NCBI GenBank assembly: GCA_963921935.1
Contig: OY998176.1
Coordinates: forward strand, 144,070,305 to 144,134,304
Length of the DNA: 64,000 nt
Direction: 5' to 3'
DNA from: Galeruca laticollis
Lineage: Eukaryota; Arthropoda; Insecta; Coleoptera; Chrysomelidae
Shown here: positions 1-12,177 of the stretch, piece by piece
Layout: every line of letters begins with the position of its first letter
Position numbering within the stretch: the stretch's first letter is position 1
Program-made: the position numbers and the translations under genes
Notes under the pieces: model-generated
The model's input: the letters and a program-made list of their open reading frames with translations, nothing else
Told to the model about the DNA's origin: nothing
Databases searched by the model: none

Positions 1-507
1 TCTGGACGTGCTTTCGATTTTAAATACTTTAATACATGCTATACAACAGTCATTTGGTCATAGTATTCTCATTTTATTTTCTGTGATCCTTCTTCTAGTA
101 CTCTTTTTGAAACTGAGATTAGTAATCTGAATTATTGAAATTTTCATAAATCTCAAGATTTTTCATCGGTATGAAAACTGACAACATCGTTAAACGTCCC
201 TGCCAAATGTCAAAACATCAAACTTTTGGTTGTTATTGGTCTATGATTTGACAGTATGTATTATAACAATATTAGGATTTCACTACGCAAATAAATAAAT
301 AAGGAAATGTTCTGATAAATACAGTGTAGTTACAATTTTGTGGAAACGACCTTTTCGTCTGTCCCTCTTTGAACGACTACTTGTGATACTATAAAATTAT
401 TTAGTAATTTATTAAAACCAGGTAATATTTCTAGTATAATTAGAAAGTAAATTTGTAAATAATAAATATGGTTGTTATTTTAGTAACTTTGATCATAAAA
501 AATAAGG
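1..507 (+). other. 5' flank of SMIM14, promoter region presumed
   Basis: There is no open reading frame or recognisable repeat here. The stretch lies directly upstream of the SMIM14 start codon at 508 and must contain at least part of its 5' UTR and probably its promoter. I see no convincing TATA box, initiator or CpG-rich segment. A non-coding first exon further upstream cannot be excluded. Confidence 0.4.
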
Positions 508-591
508 ATGAGCAAAGAAAGTTTTAATCCGTGTGAATTTATCTGGGATCAGGTGAATCATGAGTTATCCATGAGAAGACTTCTCAACGTG
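508..591 (+). CDS. SMIM14: SMIM14 homologue, coding exon 1
   Basis: This is the first coding exon of a small integral membrane protein 14 homologue, 28 codons from ATG at 508. The N-terminus has the family's NPCE segment and then MRRLLNV, matching the conserved MRRL(I/L)N(L/V) of SMIM14. The donor GTATGT follows at 592, so the exon ends in phase 0. Intron 1 is only 51 bp, typical of insects. SMIM14 is a single-pass membrane protein reported in the endoplasmic reticulum, with poorly defined function. The exon is too short to stand out by ORF length; I identified it from the splice sites and from the reading frame joining to exons 2-4. Confidence 0.88.
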
Positions 592-642
592 GTATGTAAC
601 ACATTACAAAACATTTAGTTCAGTAATTTTGTGAATTTTTAG

Positions 643-691
643 TTGAGAAATAGTCAGTCATATTGTACTGACAATGAATGCTTGGATGAGG
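643..691 (+). CDS. SMIM14: SMIM14 homologue, coding exon 2
   Basis: This 49-bp exon is bounded by acceptor TTTTTAG (ending 642) and donor GTGAGT (from 692). It encodes LRNSQSYCTDNECL then DE, which is nearly identical to the most conserved SMIM14 segment (LRQSQSYCTDTECL in vertebrates). It ends in phase 1, with the split glycine codon completed by the first two bases of exon 3, 28.6 kb away. The two cysteines of the C-TDNE-C motif are present. Conservation of this motif is the strongest evidence for the gene assignment. Confidence 0.9.
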
Positions 692-963
692 GTGAGTAAC
701 TTTTTGTATAACTACTAAAAAACGGTGAACTTTTCTTAGTAAATACTCAATACTAATTGATTCTACAAACATTTTGAATTTTTCTCCTTCAGGTTAATTA
801 GCTAGATTTTTATAAATTACTTTAAAATTTCACTATTTATAGGGCAACTTTCAAATTCAATTGTAAACTCCCTATTTTCATACTAGTTAGTATTAAATAA
901 GCATATGGTCACATTTGTATAATTAATTGACTAACCTGTACCTTGTCTAAATCCACTCATTCG
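692..963. other. Intron 2 start, no features
   Basis: This is unique-looking AT-rich intron sequence between the exon 2 donor and the left end of the 15-kb transposon. I see no ORF or repeat. Confidence 0.5.
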
Positions 964-968
964 AAGTA

Positions 969-1432
969 ATAGACCGGGCGATAGTGACAGATTTTAGTAC
1001 GAGATTTAAGACAGTATGCCTTTTGGAGGATAGTATGACATGGACAATTCGGTGATAATAATCGATTAATTAAAGTGTCATCGCGTGTTCTTCATATATA
1101 GAAATAAATTTAAATTTGTTAAAAAATTAAACATTTTTATATGATATTACTCAGGCTGCCACTTGTCTCAAAATAAAATTCAATTGAAGTACTATTTGAA
1201 TAACCATTGGCATACCGTTAGTGTCAACCTATCAGGTGGGCATGCTCAGGTATATTAGCATGATAAAGAACGATTTATCCACGTTCTTAAACAGACTGCC
1301 AATGAAGAATATACACGGTATTACTATATAACTGCTACAGGTAAGATGGCATTCCGTTTGTGCACGTCCGTGTATATCTTTTAGAGCGAACATTTAGCAA
1401 TGCTCTGTAATAATTTTCCGTCATTTAAATCA
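969..1432 (+). repeat. Left terminal inverted repeat of the 15-kb element
   Basis: This is colinear with the reverse complement of 11860-12177 plus 15876-16020 once the Spy insertion is removed. Lengths are 464 and 463 bp. The repeats diverge abruptly after TCATTTAAATCA. A third copy of this end lies at 30025 onward. Confidence 0.85.
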
Positions 1433-4400
1433 GTATGCCATTATGTTTCTATGAAGTTTATGATGATGTTTGATGTATATGAAATTGGCATTGTGATCGG
1501 TTGATAAACAACCATAGGCATATGCAAACGAATTTGTGAAATGGTATGTAAAATTGGCGTGTGTTTAATCTGTATGCCATTTCGGTTTTCACACATTTGA
1601 GCTATATTTCGGTTGTATAATAAATGACATATCGTTTGGTAATGTCTGAACTTCCGAAATCATGACGTAGACATGAATATATGAAAAGGAACTAGTGTAA
1701 ATAAAATAAACAATTTTCTCTCTTTTTAGGCAGTCTGCCTTTTAGTTTTTAATTCACTTTCAGTTTGATCATTCTGCTCATCATTATCGGTAGCTCCATC
1801 TCCTTCGTCATCTTCTTTGTCTCCTCCATAATTTTGTTCATTCCCATCATCTACATCATCCGAAGATTTGTCGATGACGTTGTTGTGATCGCAATCATTT
1901 TCGGGATCTGTAAATGATAATATTAAATAATTAAATGGATTAAAATATCATGTAAATAATATGAAATCATCATTCTTATATTTTAACTTCTGTTTCGTCG
2001 GATGTCACAAAGATTTCGTGGACGAACTGAGGCACCTCATCTTCAAACCAACGGAATGTGTATGTGTTATCTGGTTCCATGTTCCAGCCACTCTCCGTTG
2101 GATCACAACTGCTGGGATTCGGCAAATAAGCGTTGCTCCACATATTCCCAATATATGACGTGCGCAATAAATGCTGCTGCAGCTCTCTATGGCATGGTGG
2201 TAAAATGCATGCATCGAAATTTAAAAGCTCTTGCTTGAATGATTCGCTGCTCTATTGATAATTTGTTGTAAAAAGGCGGACTCGCGCTTCATCAACACTT
2301 TTACAACGTTCCAGTCCGTTTTTTTCTCATACTATACATTTTGCAAACAAATTCTTCTATTGTTCGAAAAGAAGATTTGTAGTTTTTATCGGCCGGCTTC
2401 TGAATATAAGCAAAAGCGTTTTGATAATTTTCATTGGAGTGGAAAATCTTCCACGGCTTCTTTTTCCCGATCCGGTAAAATGCTGGGTTGAAATCACAAC
2501 CAGTGAATGCGTGAAACGCTGGCAAATCCGCGCAGAGAGTGCTTCCCAGTGGTTCATGTACAGAGGTGACGTTTACATATCGCTGGTTGTTCCCCGTACC
2601 GAATAATAGCCAAATTGTTCCAAGTTGTGGAATGTGAGCCATATTTCCCAAAAGTATCACTAAAATGTCAGTGTCGGAGCATCGTATCACAATATCGCCC
2701 GAATTTCTCATATTTTTTATGAAGGCGATTTTCGTATCTGCTTCCTCGACTGACAGTCGTTTATAATGTTACAGCCAGTGGATCCTTGCACAGCATTAAA
2801 ACAATAACATGTTTTGTAAGAAACAGATTTCTTTATCGCCAATAATGTCGGCAGCTTGTGGTGCAGACATCCAATGTCGGATGAGGAACGATACGAGGGA
2901 TTCTTTGAACTTGATGTTTTTCAGTTCGGTATTAAAATCTGGCAGTCGAGTTTGCTTCGGACCTAGTAAAAGAAAAGAAACGCGTTACGTTTCAGTATAT
3001 AACTTATTTTTGTGCCTATTTTACCTGTGATGCAGTAATCCCGACTGAAATTGTCTCGCAACAGGGGCTCGTTGTCCTTGATGGAAGGGCTTTTATATTT
3101 ATCGAAAATAATAATTATGCGTTTGCCATTGCTTGCTGCCAAATTTTGACTGAAATATCTCCGAATTTTTCGGGTACTTGCGTCATTAAGTGAAACATAA
3201 GAAATCCGTCAATAACTGTTGTTTCTATGTTTTGCGGCTCGCCGTGAACTTCTACAGAATTTATTAAAATTTTCGCTAATACTGATTTATCCGTTTTGTT
3301 GATTGTACCATTCGAATGACACAATGATAACGGTACATGTGTCAGCCGGTAAGATAAAATCTGAAAGATATTGAAGTTAGCAATTAAATGAAATGTCAAA
3401 TTTTATTCACTATTACTTTGATACGTTATATTCACATAGCATTCATTTTATTAGTACCTTTTCTATATCGATTGTTTCCTCAGAAGATAAAGAAATACCC
3501 AACAGTCTCCCGAACAAATCACGTTGAATTTTGACTTCTTGCACCTTGCCAGCAATCGTAATCTTCCTTCTTTTAACGCAACTCGCTTGGTCTTCTGTGC
3601 ATTCTTCGATCATTTGCAACCGCATTTTTTCTCCAATGGTTTCTATATTTAAAAAAAATCTGCAACTTCATCTGGAACTGCTTGCCCTGTTGTGATATTT
3701 ATAAGAGCGTCTTTTCTTACATCAGGAGCAAAGGGGTTCAGTCTTATATGTAATTGAGTTATAAAGTGATCCATTTGAGCTTTGCTTTTATTAATACGAT
3801 TGCTCTGCAAGTCGTTGGTAATGTCTTGCTTGGTAGTAAGCCCACACTCATCTATTGCAGCGGAAGTTAAAGCACATCTTATGCTATGATTCAGACTCCA
3901 CCTTTGACGAGCACCTACCGAATTTGTAAGATGAATAATGCCTGTAAGTCTCCGACCTGCATCAGCATTTATAGTTTGCTCCAAAGGGAGATCTATAGGA
4001 ACCCTGGAGAATGGCTTATCAGTTCTTTTCATGCCAAAACTCCCTCTCATACAGTCATCTTACAGTCCAGGATGAGTTTGTTTAATATTAAGAAGTGTGT
4101 CATTATACCACTCAAGCCAGAGCACATAATTTTGCTGATTGAATGTGAAGAATATGCTATTCATTTTTGTAATTATATAACAGAAAAGTTCAAAGTTTGC
4201 AGTTCTGATACTCCTCTCGAACATAAAGTAATAATGAATTGGTTGAATATATATCGCGTAATATTGCTGTGTTTTGCCATGTAATCCTTCTAAAGTTTAA
4301 GCTTGATATTCATCAATAATATTTTGTAACTCGACGTTGTGAGTTGTCAGGTCAGATAGCGCCTGTTTCTGAAGATCGCTTACATATTCTTTGATATTGT

Positions 4401-4492
4401 CATTTATCATAATTCCCTCCGCTTCCAAAAATTACTGGAACTGTTGAATTTGCAAACATAGTAATACTAGAATATGCAACCTTTTACATTTG

Positions 4493-6954
4493 AAGGGTAC
4501 AGGGGCAAAAAGATGAATGTCACAAAAACATGCTTCCGAGAAAAACGGTTTTGAAAGTTTGAAGATTTTGATATCATACATCTGAAAACATAAAGGTGTC
4601 AAATATTTTTTAAAACTACTATAGCGATATAATGACCACAGGCCTAGATAAAATATTATTAGGTGACCTCACATTAAAAAAACGTCAAAATATATGAAAT
4701 ATATATTTTTATGATAGTTGAAAATAAACATAATTTCCATAATAGTTTTTATTATGAACGAACATTATTTTATCTAAAAAAGAAAAGTGTTATTCAGCAT
4801 TGAGGATATGGTGTACATTTTCGAAAAAGCTACTTGCTCCAGGATTTTGACAAAACTTCTTCAATTCTTGGAGGTTCTGATACTTTTTGAATGGTAATGG
4901 AAGACGTTCCTTGTACTTTAACACGAATTAACCAGCAGGCAATAAATCAAGATTCCACTGTTTTCGCTTCGGTGGTATCACCACAGAAGTAGTACAGGGT
5001 CCATTGTAAGTTTCACGATACTCTATCATTCTGGATATTCCTTCAAAAATTGTCAGTTCCTTCATAGGTCTGCTCTCGAATGGACACTTTTTTGAAAAAA
5101 TACCCCGAAAGATGATCCGTCCAGGAAAGAAATATATCCTAATTCTCACAATCTACTAATTTGAATGGGTTAGGCTTTGTCCTGGCGTTCAAGATCTGTT
5201 CATTCCATTCTGCTGGAAGCTCTACGGTGGCTTTCTGGTTTATTAATCCCATATTTCGATTACACTCTAGATAACTATGTCCTCTCACGGGAAAAGTCAT
5301 CTTCATTTTTTTCAGTCGCTTTGTTTTATGTACGATGAAATGCAAAAAAACGGAATAAAGTATAATTCTTATTTTGGCCGCCACACGAATCACAAAAAAT
5401 GTCTAATTCTTCTACTCTCAAATCCAAATAATTAAAAATGAAGTGGAACAGCATAGATGCTACTTCATCAGCTCCTTTTTTGCTGCGGTTTCTGTATAAG
5501 TATAAAAAAATTATTCACCTGTAGGTAGCACATGGATATTGAAGGAGTAAAATGAAAGTTGACGTTTATAGTAGACATCATTGGTGCTTATATTAGGAAT
5601 TGGTAATTTTTTCTGGAAATCCATGGTTATTCCCTCTGTTTTATTATTTCTCTGTGCATTGAGGCGTGCCATCTTCTTTCTTTTATAGAAGGTATCAGCC
5701 TTCAGAAGGTGAAGTTTGTGCTCGTTTCCAAAACTGATAAGTTCGCTATTTGTTCGGGATCTTGTACCATACTTCTTCGCCTTATACTCATCGCAACTGC
5801 TGCAAGTGTCTGTTCGTGGATATCCAAAACTGATGTTGAACTTTGTCACAACAATGGTTCTGTAGGTTTCATAGGAAACTTTCATCCCAGGCTATTTTTC
5901 CAGATACATTTTATGCATCTTTTTCACATTCAGCTCTTCAGGTAAATAGATCCTTTCAGAATCGTGGAGGCTGTAATGCGATCTTCTATCCTTGAATGAC
6001 TTGATATGTTCATAAACCGCGTTTGAAGTTGCTTCTTCAAGTTTGTTTTTATGGTTAGTATGTCGACCTCGCCTATCATGTTGCACATATCCAGAAGTGA
6101 TCAGCTGCTTTTGGATACCTTGAAGATGTTTTGCAGATATGCCGTGTAATGAAAGCATTGCTTTATAACATATCGATATTTCTACAGAATTATCATCACG
6201 CTGAATGCGAACTTTGTACTTATATGAGAATGAGTGCTAATCGGCGTTTTCATCGTTGATTTTCCTGCTCCGATGTCTCTTCACCGGGTGAAATGAAATC
6301 AGACCCCCCAAATAGAGATTCTGTTCGTCATGTGATTCGAATCCATTAAAATGTTTAATAATCATTTTTCGATCTCCTTCTGTGATATGTTTGAAACATT
6401 TGAGCTTGGTGCAATCACAACTTACACCTGTTTCATGACTCTGTAGTCGCAGTTTTTTTGCAACATCTCTCATACGTCCATGGGAGGCCCTCTTTTTAAA
6501 GTTCAATGAAATATTTTCATTCGTTTCGTCAGTCATTGTATAGTACCTGGAACATACTTTATTGAATTCAAATTACCAAAAACAAAGTGTCGAACTCACT
6601 CACTTTCTCACTATAGCATGCGTATAAGGAATCTATCAGATTATGCTTTTTTGATGATATTATCACTGCACACTTGTGTTCTTCTAGACAGCTAAAATCA
6701 AACTGAATTAATCATGCAAAACAGCACTGAGAAAATACGCGCCTGTGGACATTCATCTTTTTTCGCCAGAACGCAGGGACATTCATCTTTTTTCTCCTGT
6801 ACTGGTAATTTTAAATTCGCTGTTACATGCCAGTTTCATTGTTTTTACCTGGTTTGAATCACATATTGAATTCTATCGTATTTGTTCTCCAGTTTGGCAC
6901 CATAATCTCAAAATGACCGTTTTTGGACATTCATCTTTTTGCCCCTGTACCCTC
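4493..6954 (-). mobile_element. 2.46-kb TIR transposon of unassigned superfamily, 6-bp TSD CATTTG
   Basis: The ends are inverted repeats, AAGGGTACAGGGGCAAAAAG at the left and its complement ending CCCCTGTACCCTC at the right. They are flanked by direct CATTTG (4487-4492 and 6955-6960). Removing the element and one CATTTG rejoins the coding frame of the interrupted host-transposon gene (…SGKHFNK then CKRLHILVLL). GGACATTCATCTTTTT recurs subterminally at about 6749, 6777 and 6924. The minus strand encodes a transposase-like protein. The 6-bp duplication and RNase H-like motifs show a cut-and-paste element. I do not assign a superfamily. Confidence 0.82.
4928..6536 (-). pseudogene. Transposase-like gene of the 2.46-kb element
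   Basis: Successive minus-strand pieces (6536-6237, 6158-5892, 5885-5511, 5393-5139, 5149-4928) form one protein family common in insect genomes as uncharacterised repeats. The order is a basic N-terminus; a C-D-C…K-C-F cysteine cluster (SCDCTKLKCFKHIT); GISAKHLQGI; the block DRRGRHTNHKNK with SHYSLHDSERIYLP; a C-x2-C pair in PRTDTCSSCDEY; GITMDFQKKLPIPN…YYKRQLSFYSFN, with a candidate first catalytic D; a damaged stretch near 5400 where a D-x-C-G-GQN type motif would be expected; and RGHSYLECNRNMGLI. The layout suggests an RNase H-fold transposase. Stops at 5508 and a frame break near 5400 make it non-functional. The family's biochemical role is unproven. Confidence 0.6.
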
Positions 6955-7259
6955 CATTTGTTAAAATGCTTTCCTGACAAATAACTGGAAACTGATCCAC
7001 CTTCAATAAGTTCGCTTTCCACCATTACGGTTGTTAATCCTGAGGAGTCAATAAATGAGCCAACTGCTTTAAAGAAAGCCATTTCAATATGGAAGCCACC
7101 AAGGTGAATGAAGCCGTTTGAATTCGTCCTGTTCCGTGTTTTGCACTGGTAAAGCAATTTTTGCAATACCCAAGTCATATGTGACTTGAGCATATGGTTC
7201 ACCACATAGAGAAATAAACATATTAAGAGGGTGTTCGTTCCCATATAAACAGCTGGCAT

Positions 7260-7363
7260 CGCGTCGATCTCAGCGCACCCCTTGCGGGGAACAGAACTAA
7301 TTCTTACAGGCGGGATATTTAAATTTGGTAGTTTGGATTATGGGTAGGTACATTTTACAGTTT

Positions 7364-7435
<72 letters not shown>

Positions 7436-8297
7436 ATTATTTCATTCCAAAAAATTATATTTCATTTTTGTAATGAAATAATAAAACAGCACACATTTAA
7501 AATTTTTAGTAACCTGCACATAATATAAAAACAAATTAATAAAATATTTGTTTACTATACATAGGTCTGTTATTTATACTTTAAAATTCTTATTCTAATA
7601 GTTAACGATAATATTAAAGTACAAAAACATCTGATTAAATTATCAGTTACAATAATCAAAAAATTTAAATTTTCAATAATATCTCCTATTATTAAAACCA
7701 TTATTCTAATATCACTTAACAGTGTTTCCACACAATTTTATTTTCAAAGTCATTTTTCCTACCATACGCACTATAAATAAGCATTTATACCACTGTACAT
7801 TTTTCATAAAAATTCTATTGCAAACTCCGCCATCCCCATAGCTGCCCAGCTTTCACCTTTTTTTAACTTTTTTATTTCAGAAAACAAGAAACTTCACATT
7901 TACTTTGTTTAAATTAATTAAAAAGATAAAACATGTAAATCAGAGGAAACCTACAGTTGTATAAATACACAACATAAATATATACTTAGCGAAAACGAAG
8001 TAAAAATAGCACACTAGCTTGAATATTAAATAATGTTTTAAATTGGTAACACAAAACATGGAAAAACTATTATTATCTATATCATTAATTTACCATACAG
8101 TTACATATTATTATTAATCACAAAATTACATATTTCTACTCAAATTACAGCATTATACTTAAGAAAGTTTATCCAATATTACATCAAATATTTCAATAAA
8201 AAGCATTTAAAAAGTAGATTCCCCTTTACATGAAGACAGGAACAGGTCTGAAACAAAAAAAAAATAAACGCAGTACATTGTTACCAAAAAATAATAA
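7260..8297. other. Non-coding interior of the 15-kb element
   Basis: This is AT-rich sequence between the transposase-type gene and the THAP gene. It contains a (TA)n tract at 7367-7429 and otherwise no convincing ORF. The transposase reading frame stays open a little upstream of 7260 before being lost. Confidence 0.5.
7367..7429. repeat. (TA)n microsatellite
   Basis: About 31 uninterrupted TA dinucleotides. Confidence 0.95.
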
Positions 8298-9382
8298 TTA
8301 TTTTTGTTTGTTAGTCCTCTTACCATCATTATCATATTTTTTAATTAATAAGGATACACAAGCTTTTATGAGTTGAGAAAATACGTATGATTTATGTTCT
8401 CGACAAGTGAACCAATCAAAATTTATATGACTTTTTGCAAAGAGTTCAGTTTTTTCAGTAATATTTTCTACATGACCTAAAAGTGGTAGAAAATGATAAA
8501 CAATGTCATGCAGAATGGAAAGAAATTTTACGATGTCTCTTTGAACATAAATTAGACGTGTTTTATCATCATTTTCTTTGAAGGAAGTGAAAGTATGGTG
8601 AACATCTAAAATATCTGTTTGCAAATTAGCCTTACATTCTGCGCAATTAAAAGTTGTAATTTTTTTAACAACAAAACCATAACGTAGCTTATTGCTTGAG
8701 TATCAAAATTTGAATCATTTAATTCTATATCTAAAAACGGGAATTCAATATTTTCCAATTCATTAATGGTATTAGAAGTTAATAGTTTTGGTTCATTATG
8801 AAAATTTAAGAAATAATGTAAGTTTTCTAATAAACTGCTATCATCTGCTTCACAATTTGTGTCTATTTCTCTGATCTTTATTAATGTAATACATTTTCTT
8901 CTTCTTGGGAGATGAATTGCTGACCCTAGTTTCGTTTATTTTACTTAAAATACTAGATTTCAAACATTGTTTTTTAGGCAAAGGTTCAAATTCAGTTTCT
9001 TTAAGACTATCATTATTGTTACAAAACATAAGCTTTCTTTTTACGGGCAATACTGTATTTTCAAAAGCTTCAGTTTTATTATTATTAATTTCAATTACTT
9101 TTGGTGGTGTATGATGCAAGGGTTGCAAAAAGGTAAAGCAAAAAGTCTTTTGCGTAATGAATTTGTAAATGCCTCATCATCAAAATGATCTTCACACAAC
9201 CTTTGATCTTTGGATGTATAAGGAATTTCTAAAATTTTATACCACTGTTCCCTTTGACTAATGTCAGATGGAAATTTGAAAAATGTTTTGTTCTTAAACT
9301 CCAAATTGCGAAGCGGCCAAAAATATGTATTATTACAATTTTTTGCTATACAACTACGACGAATTTTACCTGGTGATGACAT
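8298..9382 (-). pseudogene. THAP-domain protein gene (P-element/THAP9-type candidate)
   Basis: The N-terminal piece (9382-9095) is a THAP zinc finger. It shows C-x4-C in SCIAKNC, a FFKFP segment, an R/W pair in REQWYKIL, and the C-x2-H pair in RLCEDHF, ending near an ALPF element of the AVPxIF type. The next piece (9128-8850), one frame over, is a basic linker rich in K and P. A later piece (8624-8298) resembles the C-terminal part of P-element/THAP9-like proteins (FTCREH…LIKACVSLLIKKY). The frame changes near 9110 and there are gaps before 8624, so it is probably broken. THAP domains bind DNA and are used by several transposase families. Whether this gene belongs to the 15-kb element or to a separate insertion is unclear. 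Confidence 0.6.
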
Positions 9383-9706
9383 TTTAAAGGTTCACTGAAT
9401 TTTATTTACTTTATTAAAACTAAATCCTAAATAAATTAAAAAATACTCACTCTTATATTGTCTTCTTTTTCGGATTTATTATTTTTGACACTGTCACTTT
9501 GCATTTGACAAACAGAAACCAATGTAAGATTGGTTTTGTATATTTTCATTTTTAATGGCGTAAAAGTTAATATACTAGGATATTTCATAATATTTATCCA
9601 CATTAAAGGCGATGTTTTCAAATGTATTGAAATTTATGATATTTTGTTTTTGTAAAACAGTCTTGTAGTTCGCGACAGTAGAGACTCCATGCGCGGGGAA
9701 CTTGCG

Positions 9707-9835
9707 CAGAAACGTTGTGCCACATCAACGTTTATAGAGAGAAGGTTGTCTGGTAACTCTCAGCCAATGAGAATCAAGCAGAGAAAGCGCGGGAGTGGCG
9801 TCAGCCTGGGTGCCACATTTGATTTTTATTATTGG
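9707..9835 (+). repeat. Inverted repeat, left copy
   Basis: This matches the reverse complement of 11130-11250 over roughly 120 bp, with several differences. Together they may be the ends of a 1.5-kb non-autonomous element or duplicated promoters. No clear target duplication is seen. Confidence 0.5.
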
Positions 9836-11129
9836 GACGAATATTCGCTCGTTAAAATACCACTTGTAACAGAACACTGAAATAATATAAAACTACTTCT
9901 GATAGGTTTTGGTTTTAAAAAACAATATATTCTCAAACAAACACATATTTTTTGCAGCATTTGTTAATTTAAGTACATATATTCAAATGAAAAAAACTCA
10001 AATATACTATGTACATATTAATAACCCTCTATTTGTGTTGCTTTATACGTTTTTTTTTGTTTTCAGAGAATAAAACGTATTAGATTTTATTTGTATTGTA
10101 ACATATTATTACAAATACAGTTCCTTATTATTAAAAACTATAAAAATACATATATGTGTTATCTGAGGTAAGAAATAAAACCAATAATTTGCACAACACT
10201 TTATTTACCGAAAATACGATCAATATTATTAATATACATAAATAGCGACTTGCTTATAACAAAACTGTTGAGAGAATGTCCCACAAAATATCTAAATATC
10301 TTACGTCTAGGCGAAAACTTCAACATGTTAATGTTTAACTAGTTTATCTTAACAGAAATGTTTATGAACTTAATATGATTTAGGTCCTAAAGAAATAGTT
10401 CGTTTATGACACTTAAACAGTATCCAGACTGATGGTGCATGAGTGACATCATCGCTGCAACGAATACTAGATAAAACAAATAATATGCAATCTTATCTAT
10501 CTACTTACTACTTTTAATGTAAGAAACCAATATTATTCTAACATATGTAACAAAAATAGTACACAACATAGGCAAGCCTTTTTTCTCTTTCTTTCATAAC
10601 TTAAGCTGGATACTTTAAAAGTTACTTATATTTGGTATTGAAAGAAACTAATTTTACCTTAAAAACCTATATACAAAAAACTTAATTAACATTAAAAGGT
10701 AAAAAATAAGTGATATATGACAATCACTAAATTCATTTGACAATTTTTTTCATTTTTTTATCAATTCATTCCCTCTTTCTTTTGATAAGGGAGATTTTCC
10801 CTTTTTTTATTTTTCTTCAGCTTCTTTTAAATTTAAAAATTTTATTCTGACAAATATTCTTTGTCGACTAAATGACTTAACGAGCTCTTTTGGTATCTCT
10901 ACTAATTATAAAATAACTCCAACACAACAGTAGCAAAGAATGTACAACGATAATATTCTGTGGCGATAGTTCCAGTTGCATTCACAACAATACAGATGAG
11001 TCTACTTCTTTTGTCTGTACTCTATAATACACAAAATACCAAAAGAACAACAATAACTACTAATAAAGGAACAAGAACCCGATATAAACAATAATATGCA
11101 CTCCTACTTCTATAAATTCAAACAGCCTT

Positions 11130-11250
11130 GTCAAAGCTGGCACCCACAGTGACGTAACGATCCCCTCTTCCGTCTGCCCCGCCGAGTAGTTATCAGGCAA
11201 CCTTCTCTCTTCTATAAACGTTGGTGCCACATACCGCCTATGCATCAAAC
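11130..11250 (-). repeat. Inverted repeat, right copy
   Basis: This is the reverse-complement partner of 9707-9835, sharing the CAACGTTTATAG and AGAGAAGGTTG blocks. Confidence 0.5.
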
Positions 11251-11859
11251 TGTCTCTTATATTATTATTTGTCTATGGTTCACCACACTCATCTGTAAGG
11301 CTCTTCGCATCGTTTTATTTTTTCACAACGTTGTCCACATACAAAACACAACTTCTCTTTATCCATCTTCGTAAAATCGTACGCACGCTACAGTAGTTGC
11401 CACAATACTGGCCATTTCACTATTTCACAGGTATTGCGTGTACCGCGTTCCAAAATGGCCGAACACAACCTACGTCATAAAATACGCGGTACATTAAATT
11501 TTTCGCATGATGTACTCTCATAACTTGCATGCCATATTAATTTAACGAAAGTTAATAAGCAACATAAATTACAGAGCAAAGGGCATACTGATACACGGCA
11601 TTTTTTTGTACAACTTTGCAATTTGTTGTACAAAATCGCATACGTAAAACTCGCACAATTCGTATGCCATTAATTATTTTAATTAATTATATCATCATTG
11701 TATCAACAAGAAAATGGCATACTGATTAAATACACAGAGAATCGTTTTTTTATTTTACAAATTAGTATTTATTATGACGAACCTGTTGAAATGAAATCGT
11801 ATGCCATTCTGTATGTTGACATTTAGGGATACATATTTTTCATCATATTAATTTGGGGT

Positions 11860-12177
11860 TGATTTAAATGACAGAAAATTATTACATAACATTGCTAAAT
11901 GTTCGCTCTATAAGATATACACGGACGTGCACAAATGGTATGCCATCTTACCTGTAGCAGTTATATAGTAATATCATGTATATTCTTCATTGGCAGTCTG
12001 TTTAAGAACGTGGATAAATCGTTCTTTATCATGCAAATATACCCGAGCATGCCCACCTGATAGGTTGACACTAACGGTATGCCATTGGTTATTCAAATAG
12101 TACTTCGACTGAATTTTATTTTGAGACAAGTGGCAGCCTGAGTAATATCATATAAAAATGTTTAATTTTTTAACAAA
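11860..12177 (-). repeat. Right terminal inverted repeat, inner part
   Basis: This is the inner 318 bp of the right TIR, matching the left TIR in reverse complement. It is cut at AAA (12175-12177) by the Spy-like element and resumes at TTT (15876). Confidence 0.85.

Larger units (their letters stand above)
1726..7330 (-). pseudogene. Decayed Academ-type large transposase gene (XPG/PIN-like, GCD motif)
   Basis: Reading right to left on the minus strand, pieces of one protein follow in order. They are HLGGFHIEMAF…LSGKHFN (7260-6955), the LEQTINADAGRRLTGI and SVGARQRW block (4050-3649), 3625-3443, 3399-3115, CSDTDILVILLGN…FHAFTGCD (2711-2301), a YLPNPSSCDPTESGW block (2167-1976), and a terminal acidic D/E-rich exon (1907-1726) after acceptor TTTACAG. 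I recognise this order as a large arthropod transposon protein family with a nuclease-like 'SDTD…TGCD' region. The copy is dead: it has in-frame stops near 4299 and 4065, frame changes, and a 2.46-kb element inserted at 4493-6954 inside codons. The acidic tail exon recurs at 30655-30860. N-terminal exons upstream of 7330 are not resolved. Confidence 0.65.
9383..11580. other. Non-coding interior with a diverged inverted-repeat pair
   Basis: There is no convincing gene. Most is AT-rich. Two GC-richer segments, 9707-9835 and 11130-11250, are inverted relative to each other (shared CAACGTTTATAG…AGAGAAGGTTG and GTGGGTGCCA). GC-richer sequence at 11290-11480, including GTTCCAAAATGGCCGAACAC, could be an element promoter. 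That is a guess. Confidence 0.45.

Noticed and set aside
1961..2238. Plus-strand ORFs of 60-80 codons
   Set aside because: They are antisense shadows of the minus-strand transposase-type gene.
7325..7528. ORF with a long alternating Tyr-Ile run
   Set aside because: Translation of a (TA)n microsatellite.
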